Below, piece by piece: positions 55,402 to 64,000 of a DNA stretch of 64,000 nucleotides. This stretch comes from Phoronis australis (Eukaryota > Phoronida > Phoronidae). Under the pieces are notes generated by a model, which ran no database searches, had not been told where the DNA came from, and worked only from the letters and a program-made list of their open reading frames with translations. The stretch spans positions 437,090 through 501,089 of the forward strand of contig NMRA01000204.1 of NCBI GenBank assembly GCA_002633005.1, given 5' to 3'. The position numbers and the translations under genes were made by a program. How positions within the stretch are numbered: the first letter of the stretch is position 1; the number at the start of each line of letters is the position of its first letter.

Positions 55402-56102
55402 CTGAAAAAACAGCAACAAACCCAATGGCTTTGAAAAACAGTGCTGAGTAAATATTTCTTTCGTTACAGTGTTTCGGTGGGTCAATATTGACAGGGGTAT
55501 ACCCAGAGCCTAAGAGCTGAATACAGAAACAAAATTTAATGAGTATACCCAAAATGATTTGGGGTGTACCCAGAGAACTTCAAATTAAGTCACATTTTCC
55601 ATATCAGAAAAACGTGCCACGTTTATGTCGTGCCATACCAAATAAAGAGATGTGCTTTACCATAAGGGAGAAAAGTCGACAAAGTGACAAGCACTTGAAA
55701 GATGTTTTTTTCTTGAAATTTGAAACTAAGAGAAAAATGCTTTGACATCAACAAAAATTCAAAATGTTTACAAGCAAACAGTAAAAATACATGATGCGCA
55801 GGTTCGATTCAGTAGCAGAGAACCACTCTAGATAATGGAATTTAATATATTTTTTGGGTCCATACCTCTTTAATGAGTCCAGTCACGAGCTCGTAATAGT
55901 CGGTGGACTGGGTTTGTTAAGTCCGTGAACTGTTCGTGGCTTATCTACGAGTTACATTTCTGGCACCAGATTATGCTCTCGTTGCTTTGGGGGTCTGAAT
56001 GAAATATGTTAACAAATTTTCACATCATAGCTTGATATGAAATATGTAACCCTATTTTGGAAATTTTGACGTGACATTAAGAAATGAGACACGAATACTC
56101 AC

Positions 56103-56167
56103 CTAACGTAGAGCACCAAGCATGCAACGATGGTCAGTAAGGCGATGATATTGGTCGGCTTTGCCAT
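56103..56167 (-). CDS. Secreted peptide precursor 2, exon 1 (signal peptide)
   Basis: The exon encodes MAKPTNIIALLTIVACLVLY plus V and two further bases, a hydrophobic signal peptide with a basic start. The donor is TTAG followed by GTGAGT, in phase 2, the same phase as the first coding exon of the plus-strand paralogue. The complete precursor is 71 residues. The introns differ in length: about 0.7 kb here, 1.6 kb in the plus-strand gene. Confidence 0.66.
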
Positions 56168-57296
56168 TGTTTGAGTCTATCGAGGGTGTCTAAAATAATC
56201 ATAACATGACTATCTTATTAAGATGGTTTGGCAACTGTTCTTACGTGTTTGCAGATGTAAAACTTCAATCGAGACTACTTGCTGAGATCATATTATATAA
56301 AGCTATGTCGGTGGTTCGAAAAGGGCAACTTGCAAATATTGTAAGATGATTGTAACAATGAAGCAGTATATTTCAAAAACGACCTAATGAGCTTCATTCT
56401 GATCACAGCATAACTATGGAATTCAAGAAATACTGATTTGCCTTATACGACGAGTCGAGTTTTGTGACTCGTCGCAATTAAAAAAATTCGCTGATTGTGC
56501 ATTAAGCCAAACAAAATTTCTCGAAATGAATATCGTTTTACTGAATTAGCAGCCTCACGTTACAGCAACACACAAAGGTCATGCGTTTACGATAAGACTG
56601 TCCAGTTATACGGCAACACTTGATTCGTTAGGCATTAAATCAAAATTCCATGAGCGCTGTAGTGTTTCGACAAGATGCAGCTTTCAAGGTAACTAGAACT
56701 TTTGCAAGAAGGACTTGTTTTACTCACCAGAATTTTGACAAACACCAAGCAAGTTGTTTTAAAGATAGAAAACATCATTTTCAGCGGATTCTTTTTACGA
56801 TAAATGCTTTCAGTCACCCAGTTGAGTAATCAACATGCAGAAAATTAAATCAATTACTGGACTTACGATTTGAGTTGGATACGATGCTTCAGCATCTTGT
56901 TATTCCTCATGTGATCAAAAGCACAGTTTGCGCATGTTACTCTTTAGCGCCCTATCTTACGTTCTTAGTAACAAAAACGTCAGGCCCCCTTTTCTATTTA
57001 AATTGGGATTCTCCACTCGTTCATATATTGCTTCCTGAATCCCTCTCCTTAGGGTGCTAAAGAGTTTCCCGCGCAAGCTGTGCTGTTGATCACATGACGA
57101 ATCGCGTGAAAACTCAGTCCTGGAGACGAAGACGCAACGTAGCCAATTCAATCCATAAGTCCAGTAATTTGTTTAATTTTCTGTATATTCTTTTTACATT
57201 AATACGGTCAGAAATTTAGAGAGCCTAGTCTTTCTTTGTTTAGGTAGTTTGAAGACCAGTGAATTGTAGAATTGAATTTCATTATGCTATAGAAAA
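56168..57296. other. No gene seen
   Basis: Upstream flank of the minus-strand peptide gene, presumably with its promoter. A short inverted pair GACGAGTCGAGTTTTGTGACTCGTC lies near 56450-56474. No coding region is supported. Confidence 0.4.
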
Positions 57297-57420
57297 GTGA
57301 CATCGATAGAGATGGTAAGTCTATCGATAGAGTTAATAAGTGTATCGATAGAGATAGTAAGTCTAGGAGACAGATTTACTATGTCCACCGATAGAGACAG
57401 TAAGTATATCGATTGGTTCT
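57297..57420 (+). repeat. Minisatellite around TCGATAGAGATAGTAAG
   Basis: Five diverged units of about 24 bp share (A/T)TCGATAGAGA.AGTAAGT. The unit is a multiple of three, so one frame stays open through it, but nothing else marks it as coding. Confidence 0.8.
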
Positions 57421-57612
57421 ACATTACAAATAGCAAAATTAAGAGATTCAATACATACCTTGAAGAGATCTCGAATGCAGCTTTCAAATCTGTCAAATTG
57501 ATCAATTTGCGAATGAGAAACAGGTTTTATAGCTTTCAGTATAGTGGTACTCGAGCAATATCAATTAATAACGGCGACCTGACACGCACACATTTTATTA
57601 CCCACACATACA

Positions 57613-57615
<3 letters not shown>

Positions 57616-57656
<41 letters not shown>
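57616..57656 (+). repeat. (CA)n microsatellite
   Basis: A run of about 20 CA units, in a longer CA-rich passage from 57585. Confidence 0.95.
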
Positions 57657-57660
<4 letters not shown>

Positions 57661-57849
57661 CACACCATAGGTGGATTCAGGCGACCCCACTCCCAAAAAT
57701 AAAATGGCAAGAGCGTGAGGAAATATTGAGTTCAATAATTAATCCCGGTAATTAACATGGGACTGAGGGGGGCTGAGACCCGATTGCACTGAAGTGTTCC
57801 ATTCAGACAACCGGTGCAATTGTTTTAACGATTTTTAGTCCCTTTGATT

Positions 57850-57982
57850 TTAAGCAGAAGGTCCACATCCTCAGACATACGGGCCCCCATCTTTTAGGCG
57901 GGGTGCGCGCATGCAATTCTGCTTTGCGCAACTGCCCGAGACAAAATGTTGGCCCCCTTATGATATCCTAGATCCGCCACTG
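57850..57982. mobile_element. hAT-like MITE remnant
   Basis: It ends in CCTAGATCCGCCACTG and shares ATGTTGGCCCCCTTATGATA with the family. The first half matches 13835-13905. Little more than one half-element remains at each site. Confidence 0.55.
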
Positions 57983-58604
57983 CACAATGACGTGAAATGT
58001 AGCAGTTTTTACATTTTACGAAATTGTTATTTTTTTACATCTTATCAGTGCCTGTTTTGGAATAAAGAGAATCAGGACGATGTCAGGACTAGGTTGCTAG
58101 TGTGGGGAAGTGAAACGGCAAGGGGTATATGTCCGCCCCAAAACTGTGTATATACTCTCACCGACAACAGAGGCAGTCACAGAGAATGTAAACAGAGCCC
58201 ATTACCAGCCAGTCATGAGGCGGAATGTCACGACCACTAGATCCAGAGGAAAATGGATAGAAGCAAGATGCCGTTAAAAATCGCTTTTACCAACTGCAAT
58301 GCCGGATGGTGTCCAACTCACCCCTGATTGCATACTGGAAATGATTAGGTCTGACTGCAAAGATCAGAATCCATGTAATTCAAGTAGATGCAGTTGGGCG
58401 TCAATTGTTTGCCATCCACAATATTTTAGGCATGTTCCACTCTAGTGTGCTAACGTTCTTAGTCTTGAACTGGCATCTGAACATACTCGACAGTTTATTG
58501 CCATGAGTAAAATAGAAACTATTTAAATTGACATATTTAATTAAGTTCATCAGTAAAAATACCGTAATAATCTACATGTTTCCCCGTAAGAAAGTAGCAT
58601 TTTA

Positions 58605-59100
58605 AATAATGGTTGCATTTATTTGGATAAATTGAGCAAATGTACCATGCAACAACTTGCAAACTATTTTCATTGAGCTAATTGACTACTGAAACTTACG
58701 GGCAAATATCATGATAGTTTACTTGTGATGCTTGGTACTGCAGTTATAGGCACAAGTAGAGTTTTGAATATTGGGGGCCTTAATTTACATTAATTATGCA
58801 AATTTATCATGCAACATCTTATAAACAGATTGCATTACTGATTGATCGTAAGAACATCATGATAGTTCACATGTATTGCCTGTTACCACAGCTATAAGCA
58901 GAAGAAGAACTTTGAATATTAGGGGCTTTATTTTGCATAAATTATGCAAAATCACGAAGTATCCATCAAAAAACTTGCACCATTGAATTCGCTGACCATG
59001 GAAACGTGTGAAAACGTCAAAATAATGTGCCTGCAGTGCTTGGTAAGGAAATGTCAAGCAAACAGAATTTTGCATAATGGTGGCCTTAATTGCGTATTAG
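58605..59100 (+). repeat. Tandem repeat of ~165 bp, three diverged units
   Basis: The word cluster AATTATGCAAAT..ATCATGCAACA, then CATGATAGTT.AC, then a TTTTGAATATT.GGGGCCTTAATT end, repeats three times (about 58605, 58785 and 58940). Identity falls towards the third unit. The 57983-58604 interval before it shows no gene. Confidence 0.72.
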
Positions 59101-59910
59101 AAAATGCTTGAGAACGTTCACCCCCTTAAATCATGGTCAATTAATCCTAGACTACATGAAACAGCAAAGAAAAAGCTTTATCCGGCAAATCTAGATGCAG
59201 CCCCTTAGCTCCCGGATTAGTAATCTAAATACAAATATCGTGGTCGGTGTTTTTGGAAGTCAGTCGTATCTCTTCAGATCGTAAACTGAGTGCTAGGTGC
59301 GAAACAGATGAGCTGATGTTACACAGATATGTAATCTCCAGGCTTTTGGTAATTGAGTTACACTCTATACTGTTTATTAGATAGTGACTAAAATTGGCTA
59401 GAAATTTGGTTCGGATGCAAAATAGGATATGTGTTTGGAACTGTACGTAAACGTTTTTACGGTCATGACTACTTCAGTATAATGTAGCGACAATTTATCC
59501 CATTGGTGTTTTGATTGTAGAAAAACAACCGTATTAGCTAAATGTAGTCTACTTAAACGCTAATAGACCCGTAGCCTGTCGATCGAACCCCCGCAGAAAT
59601 GGTCCAGATTCAGCCTAACCGTTAAAGATAGGATATAGATGGACAACAACAACAAAATTATTGCAGCTACTTGTGCTACTAACTACAATAATAAATAATC
59701 ATCATGACACAAATTACACTTTTATAATTGCAGTGAACTCAATAACTGTCTTTCCAAAGGATTACCAAGTTTCCATTAATTTTCAAACTTAAATTTTATA
59801 GACTTCGTATGATATTTTCATTTTTTCCAAGATGAGTCTAAACAAGCTCCGATCTCAACAAGTGTTGATTATGTAAATGTATATTAACTGGCTGAATTGG
59901 TTATGACTAT
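59101..59910. other. No gene seen
   Basis: AT-rich intergenic sequence with no recognised repeat. Confidence 0.4.
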
Positions 59911-59914
59911 TCGT

Positions 59915-61737
59915 TCTACTAATTTAATTTAAATGGTTGATGTAAGCTTCAAAACTTCTTGTTAGTTAAAAAGGTGAAACATAATCATTTATTTCAAAAG
60001 GTGGAGTTTTCCTTCATATCAACAAAGAATTCGGAACTTTCATAGACAAATTTAATAATTAGTTGACCTGCATGTAATACATTTAATTACTCATTAATAT
60101 ATATATATATATATATATATATGCGTGCGTGTGTGCGTGTCAGCGTGAATGTTATTAATGAGTTACATCACTAAAACCAAGTTGTCGTTTTAATAATACT
60201 AATAATACTCAAGTACCACTATACTGAAATCTATAAAATCTACCTTTAATTGTAAATTGATCAGTTTGAAAGATTCAAATCTGCATTCAAGATCTCGTTG
60301 GTGTATGTAATGATGTTTTAAATTTATTACATGTAGAACCCAAGGACGTCAATGAATTCTGGCAACCAAACTTCTATCTGGCTATTATATTTTTTTGGTG
60401 TGTACCTAAATTCCTTACCGTTACATTTTCTAGGAAACCATAAAGACCGCTGAATTTTTCTTCGCTTTGTTGGTCATCACGTCTGTCATTAATACAACTT
60501 GAGTACTACTATAAATTAAATTATGTAATTTTTATTCATTAACGCATTAACTGCTAATTAAAACGACACCACCTTAATACTCATCATTTAAAATACCAAT
60601 TGTAAACCAAAAGCCCGGATTATTAGATGTGGTAAGTTGTGTGTTAGCAAAGAAGTACGTATTTTCAGCTGGAACTCGCACACACTTCATGAAAGGAACA
60701 TTAGCACTTCTTTGCGGACAAAACGCATTTTTTGGCGTTACTGTTGGTAGGGGTAGACTTTTTGAAGTTATTAGTATTGACCTCAGCCATTGAATTCAAT
60801 GAGATATGTTGTATTCTCTGGTTCTATTACAAGTCGCCAATTCTTGCCGTTGTCTGCAAGACATTCGCTGAGTGACTCTATTTGTTAAATACACTAATAT
60901 ACGTTGCAGTATAATGCGGAAGGCTTAGCTCAACCAGTGGAGAGTTTGGCTGTGATGTGAGAATTTGTACGATCTCAGAAAAAGACTTTTTTCGCTTTCA
61001 TAGAGTTTAATTAAAAAAAGAATATTGTACATTTATTGACTTTCGCGAAGGCCTTATCACATTTTTGTGGTCTGGATACCAACATGTTGACTGAGTGTGT
61101 AAATAAGTAATTGTTATTATAAGATTACACCCGTTAAAAAATTATGGATGGATGTTACGTTTGAGCTTTCAATCGTTTGTTGATCATTCGTTCGGTCAGT
61201 CATCAACCAAGTTTATACTCAAAAGGTTGTAGAGAGATTAAAAAAAAACTTACAGGAGATGCTCGAAATAAACAAAGGAACAATCTATTATGTTTTTGGA
61301 AAGATATCGGGCTTTGCGGTCATACAACGATGGTTTTGATTTGCAAAGTATTGACAAACGTGATTTGGTTATAAGCAATCGTAAGCTGCATGTTAAGACC
61401 TCGATCAGGGTGCACGCGCTAATGTCCGCGCAAATGACGCGTGTTGAAAGTCTGTATGAGTTTATAGCCTTTGAAAATTATCCTTTTGTACAATAGCGTG
61501 GTTGTGAAAACTGCGGTGCCTTGGTGCAGGTTTTCATTCAACTGGTAATTTATATATTTAAAGTATTCAAAATCACAAATTTTATATCAAAAAAGGACAA
61601 ACAGCGATAGAAAGGCTTTCGAATTCGGTGACGTCCAGGTGGCGCAGTGGTAAAGGAGTGGCTTCTGAACAAGATGATCTTAGCAACGCAACTATTACTG
61701 ATGCCGTCGGATTTGATAGGGGTGACCAACCCTTGAG
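59915..61737 (+). repeat. Segmental duplicate of the peptide-gene exon 1 region
   Basis: Counterpart of 34620-36204 in the same orientation. It includes a (TA)n run at about 60095-60121, longer than in the first copy, and an extra passage near 60640-60725. It ends in the same GATTTGATAGGGGTGACCAA. A box-A-like GGTGGCGCAGTGGTAAAGG lies near 61637 in this copy and is eroded in the other. Confidence 0.82.
60434..60498 (+). pseudogene. Dead copy of the secreted-peptide signal exon
   Basis: The exon is preserved at about 90 percent, including the TTTTCTAG acceptor and GAAACC leader. The start codon is ATA instead of ATG (60440-60442) and the donor GTAAGT has become TTGAGT. No exon 2 or 3 follows in the duplicate. 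The substitutions show this copy can make neither the signal peptide nor the splice. Confidence 0.8.
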
Positions 61738-62084
61738 ACTGAAACAACTATGTTTCGAAATATCGTGTACCTTTTAATTATGTCGCTAGGTCAGTTACTT
61801 CATCTATGTTCCGTTGAGAGTAGGGTTTTATTCCGAAGATATGAACGAAACGGAACTAAGACTGTCGTGTTTTCAATCAATACTGCTATAGTTGTATTAC
61901 TTTAAGCTATTTTCCGAAAGTTTGGTGATCGGTCCGGCTAACGACGTCGAGTCGATATTGACCTACCTTTTGAACTTTCCATGTCAGAGGTCACTGTTAA
62001 AGTAGTGCAGGAGGTGCATACGGAAAACTACATGGCCGTATTTCCCTCCACAGATTCAACGCGTATGGGACAAATTACAGTTTT
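61738..62084. other. No gene seen
   Basis: Unique-looking spacer between two duplicated blocks. Confidence 0.4.
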
Positions 62085-62945
62085 CAGTTGGTATGCAGCA
62101 CGATGAGAAGAGTTCTAAAATTTAAGTGGGTGATAGACAAGTAACCAATGTTCTGTCGATAGGTTTTTAAGTGGTCCCACAGAGATAATTAGACTTTTTC
62201 GGGAATACTGTATTTTTTGAATATTAATTTTTGCTAGTTGTCTGACTCAGACGACAGAACTCCAGGACCGGGACACCAACTCCTCCGCCTGTCCCAAGCA
62301 TTCTACTAATGTTAGAACTGCGGGTCCCGAGACTCCATAGGGTGTGCCACGAGAGTTTGCACCATGAATTTCGTTGTCGGCTCGACTGACTTTTGATCGA
62401 GAGATGTAGGTATCAAATCAAGAACAATTTCGTTACTTCATGCTCATTTTGTCATTTTGTTTTAGGTTTAACTGACTGCTTAAGAACACCAGTCAACATT
62501 TAGTGCACAAACGTTCTAATGCGCACAAATATACCCAAACACCATTCAAGAAAGAATGGACTCACCGGAGACAGCCCAAGAGTTATTATCTCTGCGGCGA
62601 AGGATGTTAAAGTTATTAGACACTTTTCCCAGGCAAATCAATAGGAACTCCCACTCCCATTACGTTGTGGACATTTGCCGATCCCAGTCTCCCAGTTTTC
62701 ACCTCAAACTCGAACGGCCTTGACTAACGTATTTTCAGTTACTTCCAATAAAGAAAATAAACTATGTCGACGCAAACGATTTTTAACATTATTTTTATTA
62801 CAAATAATGGTTTTAGTTTACATTCAACATTACAAATGAAATAAAAACATTAATTTAAATTCATAGTTTATACAAAACGAGATCTACAGGTCAGTCAGCG
62901 TTTCTCATGAATCACGGTTGCCTTTCTCTCACTGATGGGAGGCTG
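62085..62945 (+). repeat. Segmental duplicate, second copy
   Basis: Counterpart of 48770-49460, with an extra passage near 62515-62625. No coding sequence is seen in it. Together with the preceding block it shows that the whole 59.9-63.0 kb region is assembled from sequences present elsewhere in the window. Confidence 0.8.
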
Positions 62946-64000
62946 GAGGGAGCACGTGATAGAGCACGTGATCAGTAAAATGTGTCAATAGCATCTGCTA
63001 TCTAACACTGGCTACAACAGTGGTTTGTGAAAAAAGAACTAAATATCTAAGAAACAACGCAGTTCATGAGAAATGAAATACAGCTCATGAAAGATAATTG
63101 TTTTCCAGTAAAAAAGAACAGTCACTGCTCGTGAAAATACATTTGTAGTTCATGAGAGAGGAATATCACAAGCCTGTTCTACAGCTACTGTTATAGATGT
63201 ATTTATAAACATATCCCCTGGTAGGTAAAATGGCACCATCATCAGGTATATAAATGGGTGGCGTGGCATGTTACCAAGAACTAGATTACAAGAAAGTGAC
63301 TTTAAAGAACTTAGATAAAAATGAATGGACAAACATTTGCATTAACAAGAATATAAGTAAAAATAGTCCCATGCCTCAAACAGTTTTTGTACACAGTTGA
63401 AATATTTGTGACACAAGGCTAAATGATGCAATTGTACAAATTGATCACTTCAAAGTCCAGTCATTACCAGCTAAAAAATAAATGTGATCAAAAATCACTT
63501 TTAACAGGTTATTTTTGTGATAACCCATCAAAATTTGCACCAGTTGAATTGAAGAGTGTTAAGAATGATTCCATATAAAAACCATATGAAAATGAAAAAT
63601 CACTATATACACAAAAATTCATACAGAACTAATACTTTGTGCATGTGTTGGGTTGCTGGCCCAAAGTACACTGCTGCAAGATTTGCACTCAATGACCTTT
63701 GGTTACCGAGATATGACCTATTTGGCTATAAAGTCATATTTTGCATTTTTTCATGTCAGTAAAACTGCATTTTTTGAACGGCAAAAAATCGGACTTGGAA
63801 AACTGATGACAAAGTTTGACATTGATGGTCATAAAGACTCATGTAAGGTTAGTAAGAAAATGAAATTTGCAACTCATAGGTACATTTAAGTTTCCAGCAG
63901 GGGAGAAAACTCCGAGACCACTTTTCAGGCCAGTCACAAGTGGCAAGATGTTGCTTAACCTGCCTGCTATATCGGAATATATTTGAAGTTGAAATTCTCT
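62946..64000. other. No gene seen
   Basis: AT-rich to the end of the window. Short frames at 63556-63889 have no motif. Three loosely repeated words around TTCATGAGA.A occur near 63063, 63085 and 63150. Confidence 0.4.

Noticed and set aside
55251-55552. Unspliced 98-codon frame over peptide gene 2
   Set aside because: It ignores a strong acceptor, and the spliced frame gives a signal peptide and resembles the paralogue.
1-64000. CRISPR arrays, operons, bacterial insertion sequences or phage
   Set aside because: Spliced animal genes and eukaryotic transposons dominate. The tandem repeats have no unique spacers of uniform length, and no cas-like gene is present.

Overview
The window is nuclear DNA from an animal, most likely a marine invertebrate. 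Genes are split by GT..AG introns, coding density is low, and much of the sequence is decayed mobile DNA: LINEs, a DIRS-type YR retroelement, a Ty3/gypsy remnant, THAP and DDE transposon relics, foldback MITEs and tRNA-derived SINE-like pieces. A run of N at 50771-51298 is an assembly gap. The phylum cannot be fixed from sequence alone. All gene models are by eye, from splice signals, phase and family motifs.

Conventional genes. (1) A GOLPH3 gene lies on the minus strand with coding exons at 18750-18685, 12755-12509 and 6064-5640. Phases agree and the PI4P-pocket residues are kept. A 120-nt open segment at 18262-18143 has the right phase to be an in-frame cassette exon. (2) Head-to-head with it, on the plus strand, is an ADP-ribosylglycohydrolase-fold gene of the selenoprotein J / J1-crystallin type, with five coding exons between 19737 and 25503; its first exon was not found. 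The 18751-19100 interval is a likely shared promoter. (3) A two-exon minus-strand gene (31410-30721) encodes a small single-pass membrane protein with a signal peptide. (4) A small secreted-peptide family has one plus-strand gene with three coding exons at 35225-38507, one minus-strand gene with two coding exons at 56167-55251, and a dead copy of the signal-peptide exon at 60434-60498. The peptide region is built of diverged segmental duplications.

Region by region. 600-2360 is an array of about 147-bp monomers, each carrying a motif that resembles the vertebrate CTCF core; shorter copies lie near 4021, 24716, 27000 and 53665. 5640-18750 is GOLPH3, whose intron between exons 2 and 3 holds a LINE fragment and a 2.75-kb palindrome ending about 30 bp from the exon 2 donor. 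Two hairpin MITEs sit in only the left arm of the palindrome, so the right arm records the empty sites. 18751-25503 is the SelJ-like gene. 27600-28862 is a foldback THAP element. 34620-44290 is the peptide locus with duplications, a TA-flanked MITE and an ISL2EU-like transposon relic. 45598-47970 is a DIRS-type RNase H plus tyrosine recombinase element. 49543-52679 is a CR1/jockey-like LINE broken by a gypsy remnant and the gap. 55251-63000 holds the second peptide gene, tandem repeats and further duplicated blocks.

The most promising items are the undescribed secreted-peptide family, the monomer array with CTCF-like motifs, the large intronic palindrome with nested insertions, and the possible GOLPH3 cassette exon.
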